42,974 nt of DNA from positions 1 through 42,974 of the forward strand of contig NZ_JAACYW010000074.1 of assembly GCF_015356825.1 (NCBI RefSeq). Reading direction: 5' to 3'. This document shows, piece by piece, positions 35,118-42,809 of this stretch (its first letter is position 1; each line of letters begins with the position of its first letter). A program made the translations under genes and the position numbers. The notes below the pieces were generated by a model. The model saw nothing but the letters and a program-made list of their open reading frames with translations, was not told the DNA's origin and made no database searches. The DNA comes from Catenulispora rubra. Lineage in GTDB: Bacteria; Actinomycetota; Actinomycetes; Streptomycetales; Catenulisporaceae.

Positions 35118-35885
35118 TCAAGCCAGCCGGCTGCGGCCCCAGCCGCGAGCCAGCCGGTAAGCGGCGACCGCTCCGGTCGCGAGCCCGATCAGGAGGCAGA
35201 CCAGCGCGGCGCGCGCGGTCTCGCCCGTCTGCCCGTCGACCGCCGCCTGGATCACGCGCAGCCCCCAGTAGCCGGGCGAGAACGGCGCGATGTCCCGCGC
35301 CCAGCCGGGCATCAGACCGACCGGCAGCAGGGCCCCGCCGAGCGCGCTCACCGCGATGGACCCGACGTCCGAGGCCATCATGAGATCGCCGCGGCTGCGC
35401 ACCAGCGTCGCCAGGGCGGAGCCCATCGCCATCAGCGCGAAGCCCCAGACCGCCACGGCCAGCACCAACAGCGCCACCGACTTGGGAGCGGGCATCCCGA
35501 CCACGAGGCAGCCGTAGTAGATCAGCACGATCTGCTGGAGCATCAGCACCCCGTATACCGGCAGCGATTTGCCGACGAGCAGTTCGCCCCTCGTCGCCCG
35601 GCTCGCCCGCAGCCGGTCCCAGGTCCGCCATTCGCGCTCGATGAAGATGGAGTTGCCGACGATGGCCATGGCGAAGACCGAGAACATCACCATCTGGCCG
35701 GTGACCGCTTGGACGACGCCGCCGTTGCGCGTGTCCGAGTACGCCCTGGTGTACAGCGGTTTCAGCAGCACCATCAACACCATCGGCGTGACCAGATAGC
35801 TGATCAGCTGGCCCGGGTCGCGCAGCCGGAGGATCAGGTTGTGCTTGACCAGCGCACCCGTGCGATACGGGACGTCACCGAACAT
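35118..35885 (-). CDS. ABC-2 type transporter permease
   Basis: The 255-residue membrane protein has about six hydrophobic segments, including LISYLVTPMVLMVLL, MVMFSVFAMAIVGNSIFI, VLMLQQIVLIYYGCLVV, SVALLVLAVAVWGFALMAM and ALVCLLIGLATGAVAAY. The layout, with IEREWRTWDRLRASRATRGELLVGK between segments 2 and 3, is that of DrrB/ABC-2 exporters. Its ATG overlaps the ATPase gene by 11 bases, so the two form one transporter. It is the likely exporter or self-resistance pump for the cluster product. Confidence 0.92.
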   Translation of the reverse strand: MFGDVPYRTGALVKHNLILRLRDPGQLISYLVTPMVLMVLLKPLYTRAYSDTRNGGVVQAVTGQMVMFSVFAMAIVGNSIFIEREWRTWDRLRASRATRGELLVGKSLPVYGVLMLQQIVLIYYGCLVVGMPAPKSVALLVLAVAVWGFALMAMGSALATLVRSRGDLMMASDVGSIAVSALGGALLPVGLMPGWARDIAPFSPGYWGLRVIQAAVDGQTGETARAALVCLLIGLATGAVAAYRLARGWGRSRLA

Positions 35886-36714
35886 CGGACACCGCCAGGG
35901 ATCGGTAGAGATCGTCGAGGTTCGCCGGCCGCAGCTCGATCGACTCGACCGGCCCGCGCACCGTGCCGAGCAGCTCCAGCAGCGTCGAGGTGACGTCGGT
36001 GGTGGTGACCTTCAGGTCGCCGTCCGCCGCGCCCACCAGGACCTCGCCGGGCAGCCCGTCGAGCAGCTCCGCGGCGCTGCCCCGGGCCACGATCCGGCCG
36101 TGGGAGGCGACCGCGATGGTGGCCTGGAGCTCGCTCAGCTCATGGAGATAATGGGTCGTATACACGACTGCGGCGCCCTCCCCCGCCCGCCGCTTCACCG
36201 CCTCGAGCAGGGCCTGGCGGGTCTCCGGGTCGGCGCCCGCGGTCGGCTCGTCGAGCAGCAGCAGCCCCGGGGAGTGGATCAGGGCGGTCGCCGCCTGCGC
36301 GCGCCGCTGCTGACCGCCGGAGAGCAGGCCCGCCGGCCGGTCCAGGAACCCGGTCATCCGCAGTTCGGCGGCGAGGTCGTCGATCCGGGCGCGCAGCGCG
36401 GGCGCGCGCAGTCCGGCGAGCCTGCCGTAGAAGCGCAGGTGCTCACGCACCGTGATGGATCGGTAGAGGGCGATGTGCTGGGGCGATATCCCGATCCGGT
36501 CGCGGGCCTTCGCCGGCGTGCGCCCGTCGATGCGGATCTCGCCGCCGTCCGGTTTGAGCAGCCCGGAGACCATCTCGACGAAGGTCGTCTTCCCGGCGCC
36601 GTTGTGGCCGACCAGGCCGACGATCTCCCCGGCCGCGGCCTCCAGGCTGAAGCCGTCCAGGGCCTGGACGTCGTCGTAGCGTTTAGTGAGGTCGGTTGCC
36701 TGCAGCACGGTCAC
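35875..36714 (-). CDS. ABC transporter ATP-binding protein (DrrA-like)
   Basis: The 279-residue ATPase has Walker A VGHNGAGKTT (near residue 36), Q-loop GISPQHIALY, signature LLSGGQQRRA, Walker B LLLLDEPTAGADP and H-loop VVYTTHYLHE. It belongs to the CcmA/DrrA class that works with ABC-2 permeases such as the next gene. The GTG start at 36714 overlaps the stop of the AMP-ligase gene (GTGA), so ligase and exporter are translationally coupled. The C-terminal ~70 residues (TSTLLELLGTVRGPVESIELRPANLDDLYRSL) are typical of drug-export ATPases. Confidence 0.94.
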   Translation of the reverse strand: MTVLQATDLTKRYDDVQALDGFSLEAAAGEIVGLVGHNGAGKTTFVEMVSGLLKPDGGEIRIDGRTPAKARDRIGISPQHIALYRSITVREHLRFYGRLAGLRAPALRARIDDLAAELRMTGFLDRPAGLLSGGQQRRAQAATALIHSPGLLLLDEPTAGADPETRQALLEAVKRRAGEGAAVVYTTHYLHELSELQATIAVASHGRIVARGSAAELLDGLPGEVLVGAADGDLKVTTTDVTSTLLELLGTVRGPVESIELRPANLDDLYRSLAVSDVR

Positions 36715-38306
36715 TCCTCCTCCAGAATCCGGCGCAGCCCCACCCGGTCGAATTTGCCGTTCACCGACCTGGGCAGTTGTTCGAGCACTTCGACGTGCGT
36801 GGGCAGCATGTAGGCCGGGAGCTCCTTGGCCAGCGCCTTGGACAGCGCCTCGGACAGCGCGGCTGGATCAGCCATCGCGACGGCGAGCACGACGCGCTGG
36901 CCCAGCAGTTCGTCCGGCACTCCCAGCGCCACCGCCTCCCGCACCAGACCGGTGGCGTAGGCCGCCTCCTCGATCTCGGTCGGGCTGACCCGGTATCCGG
37001 AGGTCTTGATCATCTCGTCGTCGCGGCCGACGAAGTACAGGAAGCCTTCCTCGTCCCGGTACACCGTGTCGCCGGACCAGACCGCGATCTCCGGAGGGAA
37101 CGCGCCATCCGCCCCCGGCACCGGACGAAAGCGGGCCGCGGTGCGCTCTGGGTCGCGCCAGTAGCCCTGGGCCACGAGCGCGCCGCGATGCACCAGTTCG
37201 CCGTGCTCCCCCGGGTCGCACAGCGTTCCGTCCGGCCGCACCACCAGCAGCTCGGCGTTCGGGATGGCCTTGCCGATCGAGTCCGGACGGCGGTGTGCCT
37301 CGGCGGGGTCGAGATAGCTGGACCGGAACGCCTCGGTGAGCCCGTACATCAGGTAGGGCGCGGCCTGCGGGAAGATCTCCCGCAGCCGGGCGAGGACCGC
37401 CTTCGGCATACGGCCGCCGGTGTTGGCGAAGTAGCGCAGGCGCGCGGTCGCCTCGCGCGGCCACTCCTGCGCGACGAGCTGGAGCCACAGCGGAGGCACG
37501 CAGGTGAGCGCGGTGACCTGGTGCCGCTCGCAGAGCCGGACGACGTCGGCAGCCACCAGATGGTTCGCCAGCACCACGTGGGCGCCGGCGATCAGCCCGG
37601 TGGTGAGCTGGCTGAACCCGGCGTCGAAACTGAACGGCAGCAGGGCCAGCACCACGTCGTCCGGCCGGTGCCCCAGGTAGCCGGCCACGCTCGCGGCGCC
37701 GGTGAGCATGTTGCGGTGCGAGAGCACCACGCCCTTCGGACTGCCGGTGCTGCCGGAGGTGTACATCAGGGCTGCGATGTCCTGGTCGATGACCGCGGCG
37801 CCGTCGGGAACGGGGCTCGGCTCGGCGGCCTCCACCTCACCCCAGAGCGACACCTGGACGCCTTGCGCCCCCGCCGGTCCCGGACCGTCGGCGCCGATCA
37901 GCACGGCGGAGCGCACGGAAACGTCCGGGGTCAGCGCCGCGCTGACGGTCTCCCACCGCCGGGCGGTGGTGATCACCATCCGGGGAGCGCAGTCCTTGAC
38001 CACATGAGCCAACTGCGGCGTCCGCAGCAGCGGGTTGGCGGGCACCAGCACGGCGCCGGCCGCGGCGATCGCGAGCAGGGCGACCGCCGTCTCGATCCGC
38101 TTCTCCGCGTAGACCACCACCCGGTCGCCACGGCGTACGCCCCGGGCGTGCAGGCCGTTCGCGACCCGCGCCACCCGATCGGAGAGCTGCGCGTAGGTCA
38201 GCGTCTGGTCCCCGAACGTCAGCGCCGGCCGCCCGGGGTCGCCGCCGCCGAGCACGTGGTCCAGCCGGACCGGCGCGGACGGCCGACGGCCGGCCTGCTC
38301 AGACAT
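36711..38306 (-). CDS. AMP-forming acyl/aminoacyl ligase
   Basis: The 531-residue protein belongs to the ANL superfamily. Motifs: A3 ALMYTSGSTGSPKGVVLSH, A5 YLMYGLTEAFRSSY, A7 SGDTVYRDEEG, A8 FVGRDDEMIKTSGYRVSP and A10 lysine in NGKFDR. This is the complete adenylation/thioesterification set. The FRSSYLDP segment and the pairing with an ACP gene whose 3' end overlaps it by 8 bases resemble ligases that charge a carrier protein next to a PLP decarboxylase gene. I infer that it activates a carboxylic or amino acid and loads the ACP at 38299-38595. No substrate code can be assigned with confidence. Confidence 0.9.
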   Translation of the reverse strand: MSEQAGRRPSAPVRLDHVLGGGDPGRPALTFGDQTLTYAQLSDRVARVANGLHARGVRRGDRVVVYAEKRIETAVALLAIAAAGAVLVPANPLLRTPQLAHVVKDCAPRMVITTARRWETVSAALTPDVSVRSAVLIGADGPGPAGAQGVQVSLWGEVEAAEPSPVPDGAAVIDQDIAALMYTSGSTGSPKGVVLSHRNMLTGAASVAGYLGHRPDDVVLALLPFSFDAGFSQLTTGLIAGAHVVLANHLVAADVVRLCERHQVTALTCVPPLWLQLVAQEWPREATARLRYFANTGGRMPKAVLARLREIFPQAAPYLMYGLTEAFRSSYLDPAEAHRRPDSIGKAIPNAELLVVRPDGTLCDPGEHGELVHRGALVAQGYWRDPERTAARFRPVPGADGAFPPEIAVWSGDTVYRDEEGFLYFVGRDDEMIKTSGYRVSPTEIEEAAYATGLVREAVALGVPDELLGQRVVLAVAMADPAALSEALSKALAKELPAYMLPTHVEVLEQLPRSVNGKFDRVGLRRILEEE

Positions 38307-38595
38307 CGGCGAAGCGGTCGGCTCCGACGAGCCGGCCGACGACGTCCCACAGCGAGCCGACCGTCCCGAAGGTCTCCTCGGTGATCAGCTCATCGGGCAG
38401 CTCCAGACCGAAGGTCTCCTCCAGATCGGTCAGCAGCTGGACTACGCCCATCGAGTTCAGGCCCAGCGCCGCGAGATCGTCCGTGGCGGCGAACTCGGCG
38501 CCGTCGGCATAGGGGAGGTGGGCCAGCAGGGTCTTGCGGAAGGCGACCGGGATGTTCGTGGTCAACGTGATCTCCATGGGCTCGGGCTTCGTCAC
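38299..38595 (-). CDS. Discrete acyl/peptidyl carrier protein paired with the AMP ligase
   Basis: The 98-residue protein has the attachment site LAALGLNSMGVVQLL, with Ser as the phosphopantetheine residue. The C-terminal helix region is FGLELPDELITEETFGTVGSLWDVV. I use the GTG at 38595; an ATG at 38577 (MEITLTTN) is an alternative start with a carrier of more usual length. It is the first gene of the minus-strand unit ACP-ligase-ATPase-permease, and its stop lies inside the ligase start region. It probably holds the acid activated by the ligase and may be the platform for the PLP decarboxylase. Confidence 0.9.
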   Translation of the reverse strand: MTKPEPMEITLTTNIPVAFRKTLLAHLPYADGAEFAATDDLAALGLNSMGVVQLLTDLEETFGLELPDELITEETFGTVGSLWDVVGRLVGADRFADV

Positions 38596-38801
38596 CTGTC
38601 TGCGACGCAGTCCACCACGGCCCGCACTCGATCAGCCCTCGAACCGCTATCGACCGGATGAGAGGAGAAAGGCCGCCACGAGAGCGGAATGAGAGGACCA
38701 CGGGTCGACCGTGGCCGGCTCGATAGCGGGTTGAGGGATCGCTCTGTCACGGTGACTCCGACCGAGGCATCTGAAGACATCTCACTCCTACCGGAGGCAG
38801 C
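38596..38801. promoter_or_regulatory. Divergent regulatory region with a long inverted repeat and two short palindromes
   Basis: Positions 38636-38657 and 38715-38737 are near-perfect reverse complements of about 22 bases, differing by an indel and one base, and 57 bases apart. Between and beside them lie a palindrome CCACGG-GTCGA-CCGTGG (38699-38715) and GTCAC-G-GTGAC (38746-38756). The region separates the ACP operon from the TrmB/LuxR-like regulator gene, so these are strong operator candidates for that regulator. A GGAGG at 38793-38797 precedes the regulator's GTG start. Confidence 0.6.
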
Positions 38802-39929
38802 GTGCCCACCACCATGCCGGCCTTGCCCGCTGAGGCCGCACCTGTCGCCATCGAGCCCGCTGAACCCGTCGAGCCCATCGAACTCGTCGGACTCGTCGGA
38901 CTCGTCGGACTCGTCGAGCCCGTCGAACTCGCCCGGCTGGTCCTGGCGCACGACGACGGGCCCGAGGCCGACGTCTACCGCCACGCCGTCCAGCAGGGTG
39001 CGATCGAATCGCTCGAGGACGCCGCGACCCTGCTCGGCCTGCCGGTCACCGAGATGTTCGCCACGATCAACCGGCTGATCGAACTGCGCCTGCTGCGCAC
39101 CGACGACACCGCGGGACACCGCTTGGTGCCGGTGGATCCGGGCGCGGCGGCCGCCGCGCTGGTCTCCCCCGTCGAACGCGCGATGTACGAGCGGCGGGAG
39201 CTGGCCGACCGGCTCCGCGACCGCATCGAGGCCATCGCCCGGCCGCCGGGCGGCGCGGCGCCGGTCGGCGCCATCGACGGCCTCGACGGGGCGGCGGAGA
39301 TCCGCGGCCTGTTCAAGCTGGTCGGCGAAACCTGCCGCAAGGAGGTGCTGATCCAGCGGCCCAGCCATGAGGACGAGGACCTCCTGGACCACCTGCTCGA
39401 GCCCTGCTACCGGACGCTGGGCCTCGGCGTCGAGGTCCGGATGGTCAGCCCGCACCGCAGCCGGGCCGGATTCGCCTCCCGGGCCAAAGCCAAGCGGCTG
39501 ATCGAGGACGGCGCGCAGATCCGCACAGTCAGCTATCTCCCACAGGCGGCCGTGGTCTTCGACCACTCCCTGGCCGTGATGCTCACCCTGCCCGGATCCG
39601 GCGAGCCGCCCACCGCCCGCCGGATCCGGGACGGCGAGGTCGTGCGGTACCTGGTCGATCTGTTCAACCAGCTGTGGGAGGGCGCCGCGCCGTTCGCCGT
39701 GGCCGAGCCCGGCTACGCCGACGTCACCGACAGCCTGCACCAGTCCATCGCCCGGCTGATGGCCGAAGGCCTGACCGACGACGTCGTGGCGCGGCGCCTG
39801 GGCATGTCGGTCCGCACCTGCCGGCGCCACATCGCGGCACTGCTGCGCGACCTGGACTCGGTCAGCCGGTTCCAGGCCGGCGTCCAGGCCGCCGGCCGGT
39901 TCGCGATCAGCGGGCCGACCACGGCCTGA
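38802..39929 (+). CDS. TrmB/LuxR-like helix-turn-helix transcriptional regulator
   Basis: The 375-residue protein starts at GTG 38802 with GGAGG four bases upstream. The first 45 residues are low complexity (EPVEPIELVGLVGLVGLVEP) from 9-base repeats. Residues about 50-110 look like a winged helix (QGAIESLEDAATLLGLPVTEMF). Residues about 160-270 resemble the TrmB/PLD-like sensor domain (EVLIQRPSHEDEDLLDHLLEP). The C-terminus has a LuxR-type HTH (SIARLMAEGLTDDVVARRLG, then VRTCRRHIAALL; about 310-350). No receiver domain with phospho-acceptor Asp is apparent, so it probably senses a ligand rather than a kinase. It is divergent from the ACP-ligase-exporter unit and convergent with the KASIII-like unit. 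Confidence 0.88.
   Translation: MPTTMPALPAEAAPVAIEPAEPVEPIELVGLVGLVGLVEPVELARLVLAHDDGPEADVYRHAVQQGAIESLEDAATLLGLPVTEMFATINRLIELRLLRTDDTAGHRLVPVDPGAAAAALVSPVERAMYERRELADRLRDRIEAIARPPGGAAPVGAIDGLDGAAEIRGLFKLVGETCRKEVLIQRPSHEDEDLLDHLLEPCYRTLGLGVEVRMVSPHRSRAGFASRAKAKRLIEDGAQIRTVSYLPQAAVVFDHSLAVMLTLPGSGEPPTARRIRDGEVVRYLVDLFNQLWEGAAPFAVAEPGYADVTDSLHQSIARLMAEGLTDDVVARRLGMSVRTCRRHIAALLRDLDSVSRFQAGVQAAGRFAISGPTTA
38883..38918 (+). repeat. Four 9-bp tandem repeats in the regulator N-terminus
   Basis: Four in-frame units of CTCGTCGGA (last one CTCGTCGAG) encode Leu-Val-Gly repeats. Related degenerate units flank them. This extends the N-terminus without affecting the predicted domains. Confidence 0.8.
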
Positions 39930-39992
39930 GCGCTGCCTTCGCGGACGCCGGCGGTGTGGATCGAGCACACAGACCGCCGGCGTCCACGCAGC

Positions 39993-40096
39993 TGGTCACG
40001 ACTCCCGGTCACAGCTCCTGGTCACAGCTCCTGGTCACGACTCCCGGTCACAGCTCCCGGTCACAGCTCCCGGTCACAGCTCCTGGTCACAGCTCG
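39993..40096. repeat. Eight 13-bp tandem repeats between convergent genes
   Basis: Eight contiguous units of the form (C/T)GGTCACAGCTCC, two of them with GACTCC in place of AGCTCC, fill the space downstream of the TrmB/LuxR-like gene. They run over the stop codon (40074-40076) into the last codons of the KASIII-like gene. There are no spacers, so this is not CRISPR. GGTCAC/AGCTCC units on both strands could act as binding sites or a transcription barrier. Confidence 0.9.
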
Positions 40097-40910
40097 GGGC
40101 CGATCCCCCACCATCGCCGCCGAGCCGCACGGACTCGGTATCCGCCGCCTCCAGCAGCAACCAGCCCTCCCGCAGCGGGCCGCGCACGTGCACCAGCACC
40201 CATTCCCCGTCCCGCACCGCTCGTGCCGCCAGCGCCGCGTGCAACCCCAGCCAGCCGTCGCACGGGCCGCGGCCGGAGAACCGGTGCTCCGCCCGGCCGG
40301 GGCCGGCACCCGGAGAGCCCTCGCCGCAGCCCAGGACGCGCAGCGGACCGGAGCCCCGGCGCAGCCGCAGACCCACCGCCTTGAACCGGCCCGGCACACG
40401 GGCGTCGACGAACAGCGGCTCGTCGCAGACCACCACGGTCGCCCCGGTCTCCGGCGGGACGGCCCACTCCAGCAGTTCGAAGACGGTGGTCCCGCTCAGC
40501 TCTTCGAGAAAGGTGAGCCCCACGTCCTCGCCGGCCCAGCCCGACCCGTGCACCAGCTCGGCCAGCGCCGCCACCATCGTTTCGCGCAGCGGATCGGAGC
40601 GCACGAGGAACAGCGGCTGCGCCACCGCCGGAACGCCGAGGCCGGCCAGCGCCAGCGCGCTCACGCCGGGCCCGTGCCCGGTGCCGTCCCCGGTGCCGCC
40701 CCCGGTGCCATCCGCATCCTGCGGGGAGAGCACCAGGACGTGCTCGGGCGGGATGCCGTGCTCCAGCTCCAGCCGGGCCAGCACGACCAGGTCCGGCGGG
40801 ACGGCGTCCAGCGGCAGGTAGTTCTCGAACGGAAGCGCCGCCGCGCTGATCGCCTCGACGCTCAGACCCGCCCTCGCGATCGCGGCGTACTGCGGCTCGC
40901 CGCCACTCAC
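40074..40910 (-). CDS. Shortened KASIII-like protein without catalytic Cys/His (possible partner subunit)
   Basis: The start GTG at 40910 overlaps the stop of the KASIII gene (GTGA), giving 278 residues. I do not recognise a named family, but it aligns by eye with the neighbouring KASIII. LFLVRSDPLRETMVAALAEL sits where KASIII has HVNCTSVLRSVELARRF, so the nucleophile Cys is absent. GATVVVCDEPLFVDAR matches ERVLVLGGDQGSRHE. The C-terminal DGEWVLVHVRGPLREGWLLLEA matches GDRCALVAVGQGMYIQSLIVEV. The central segment with the active His is missing, so it is about 50 residues shorter. A Gly/Thr-rich stretch (DGTGGGTGDGTGHGPG) lies near residue 66. I infer a non-catalytic thiolase-fold partner, comparable in idea to a chain-length factor. 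The C-terminal SCDQEL is encoded by tandem repeat DNA. Confidence 0.75.
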   Translation of the reverse strand: MSGGEPQYAAIARAGLSVEAISAAALPFENYLPLDAVPPDLVVLARLELEHGIPPEHVLVLSPQDADGTGGGTGDGTGHGPGVSALALAGLGVPAVAQPLFLVRSDPLRETMVAALAELVHGSGWAGEDVGLTFLEELSGTTVFELLEWAVPPETGATVVVCDEPLFVDARVPGRFKAVGLRLRRGSGPLRVLGCGEGSPGAGPGRAEHRFSGRGPCDGWLGLHAALAARAVRDGEWVLVHVRGPLREGWLLLEAADTESVRLGGDGGGSAPSCDQEL

Positions 40911-41902
40911 GAGTCCTCCAGAACTTCGACAATCAGTGATTGAATATACATACCCTGACCGACTGCCACCAGTGCGCACCGGTCGCCGGGACTGAGCCGT
41001 CCGATGCGGTCCGCGTGCTCCAGGGCCATCAGCGCGTCCGTCCCGAAGTTGTGCCCGCGCTCGGCGACCAGGTCCAGGCAGATCCGGTCCCAGGCGAACC
41101 CCGCGTCGTTGCTGAAGCCCCGCCACATCGTCCGGTTGGACAGGTGCGGCATCACCCAGTCGAGCTGCTCCAGGTCCAGACCCGCGGCACGCGCCGCGCC
41201 GCGAACGCAGTGCACGATCTGGATCCGCACGGCCTCGGCGAAGGCCGCGGATTCCGCCGACGACATCCGCAGGTTGCGGTGGAACCGAGCGTCCCGCACC
41301 TGCGCGCCGCCGAGGTACCGGTAGCGCGGACGCCCGGCACCCGGCCCCTGCACCACCACGGCGGCGACAGTGTCCCCGGCCACGGTGAGCCCGGGCACGA
41401 CCCGCGCCCGCTCGTGCCGGCTGCCCTGATCCCCGCCGAGCACCAGCACCCGCTCCGCGGGATCGGCACCGGCCCGGCCCAGGAAGCGGCGGGCGAGTTC
41501 CACCGAGCGCAGCACCGAGGTGCAGTTGACGTGCGAGACCCCGGACAGGAAGGCGCCGGGCAGGCCGAGCCGCTCCCGCAACCGGTCCCGGAACGCACCG
41601 GACAGCTCGAACTCGCTGACCAGCAGCGTGTGTCCGTAGAGCACGAGCTGGGCCGCCCGCCCGTCAAGCGCGTCACGGCCGGCCTGCACAAGCAGGTCCT
41701 CCAGCCGCTCACCCTCAGCCAGCGTCGGACTGTCGCGCAACCCGTGCAGCTTGGCGAAGATCCGCCGCTCCCGCGGCCCACTACCGGTCCGCTCCAGGAT
41801 CCCATCCACCGACTCGACACAGCCCGGCAGCCGCACCGTGACCCGGGACAGCCCGACGCCCGCAGCCGAACCCACGGCACCGGCACACGCCTGACCCGGC
41901 AC
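40907..41902 (-). CDS. KASIII-type 3-oxoacyl-ACP synthase
   Basis: The 331-residue thiolase-fold enzyme keeps the KASIII triad: Cys127 in SHVNCTSVLRS, His253 in WVMPHLSNRTM and Asn285 in RGHNFGTDALMALEHA. It starts at GTG 41902, five bases after the ACP gene; an internal GTG a few codons on is possible. Such enzymes condense or transfer acyl groups between CoA/ACP substrates, and some cluster-borne members prime polyketides or release them by acyl transfer. The gene order ACP-KASIII-KASIII-like suggests that it works on the small ACP encoded just upstream. It is more divergent from FabH than a housekeeping enzyme would be (NFGTDA instead of the usual NTSAA), which fits a specialised role. Confidence 0.9.
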   Translation of the reverse strand: MPGQACAGAVGSAAGVGLSRVTVRLPGCVESVDGILERTGSGPRERRIFAKLHGLRDSPTLAEGERLEDLLVQAGRDALDGRAAQLVLYGHTLLVSEFELSGAFRDRLRERLGLPGAFLSGVSHVNCTSVLRSVELARRFLGRAGADPAERVLVLGGDQGSRHERARVVPGLTVAGDTVAAVVVQGPGAGRPRYRYLGGAQVRDARFHRNLRMSSAESAAFAEAVRIQIVHCVRGAARAAGLDLEQLDWVMPHLSNRTMWRGFSNDAGFAWDRICLDLVAERGHNFGTDALMALEHADRIGRLSPGDRCALVAVGQGMYIQSLIVEVLEDS

Positions 41903-41907
41903 GGCCG

Positions 41908-42171
41908 CTAGACCTTCGCGGTCTTGGCAAGCCCAGCCGCAACGTACGAGGCCAGACTCCCGACAGTCTTGAACACCTCGGGCCCCAACTCCTCAGGATC
42001 GATCTCCAACCCGACGGAGTCCTCCAGCACCATCAGCAACTCGATGACCCCCGTCGAGTCCAACGCCAGATCCTCGAACAACCGCGCATCCTCCCCCAGC
42101 TCAGGAACCTCCCGATTCAGCACCTCCGACAGGCTGCCGCGCAGCCGGACAAGAATCTCGGCACGGTCCAT
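41908..42171 (-). CDS. Discrete acyl carrier protein of the KASIII set
   Basis: This is an ACP of about 87 residues with attachment site FEDLALDSTGVIELL (Ser). The C-terminus is SVGLEIDPEELGPEVFKTVGSLASYVAAGLAKTAKV. I use ATG 42171; a GTG three bases earlier (42174) is an equally close alternative, and GGGGAG lies just upstream of both. It is the third free-standing carrier protein in the window, besides those of the hydroxymalonyl set and the ligase set. It leads the unit ACP-KASIII-KASIII-like and is probably the substrate carrier for that pair. Confidence 0.92.
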   Translation of the reverse strand: MDRAEILVRLRGSLSEVLNREVPELGEDARLFEDLALDSTGVIELLMVLEDSVGLEIDPEELGPEVFKTVGSLASYVAAGLAKTAKV

Positions 42172-42809
42172 CACAACTCACTCCCCTCGACAGGCGAACA
42201 GGCCGATCTCGTGCAGTTCTGCGGGCCCGTCCTCATCTAGCCAGCACGCCCCACACACCGTCAATGACCAGGCCGTTGACAGCTTTCTGCCGCTCCTTCA
42301 CCCCCTGCGGCGCCCCCCGCCTGAGCTGGCGCCCGACACCGCGCGCGAACACGGCCGCGCGGCGCTGCGAGCCTCCACGCAGGCGCTCGGGCGGGCGGCG
42401 GGCGGCGGGCGGCGGCGACACGGTAGCCGAGCCGGTGCCGCGCCGCGCTGCCAGTCTCGGTGACAGGCCTCTGGCTGGTTTTGGCGACCTCGGGTGGTGA
42501 CGGGGCAGCCGGGCTGGTGGTGTGGTTCGGTGGATCCTTCTTACACGCAGCTTTAGCGTCCTGGACCCTGTCGCTGTCGGCGGGGCTTGGGGATCCCTCA
42601 GAGTCTCGAGTGCCCGCCGGAGGCACCTGTCTTTGATCTTCGGTGCCCACTAAACGCGGCAGGCGGCCGCCTGCATGACGTGTGCGCAGTGACTCGGACC
42701 TGTGCGCGGTCGTGGACACGAACACCGCCGGCGTCCCGCGCACGCGTACCGAACCGAACCGAACCGACTCCAGCTCCAGCTCCAGCTCCAGCTCCAGCTC
42801 CAGCTCCAG
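42172..42809. other. Intergenic region without a supported gene
   Basis: No frame here has a convincing protein. On the minus strand TTGACG (42259-42264) and TAGATG (42234-42239) are 19 bases apart and could be a weak promoter for the ACP-KASIII unit. A perfect 16-base palindrome GCAGGCGGCCGCCTGC lies at 42659-42674. GGATCC-bounded sequence at about 42530-42597 (TTCTTACACGCAGCTTTAGC...) has a lower G+C content and different texture from the rest and may be a conserved intergenic or mobile remnant. GGCGGGC repeats occur near 42390-42415. Confidence 0.4.
42768..42809. repeat. Seven 6-bp CTCCAG tandem repeats
   Basis: Seven exact CTCCAG units end right next to the stop codon of the partial gene at 42810. 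ACCGA units precede them at 42748-42766. The repeat shares CAGCTCC with the 13-bp repeats at the 3' end of the homologous gene at 40074. Confidence 0.9.

Noticed and set aside
39993..40096. CRISPR array
   Set aside because: The 13-bp units are contiguous with no spacers, and there are no cas genes.
42261..42743. Minus-strand open frame of 160 codons
   Set aside because: Composition is Pro/Arg/Ala-rich with no domain pattern or ribosome-binding site; it looks like a chance frame in non-coding DNA.
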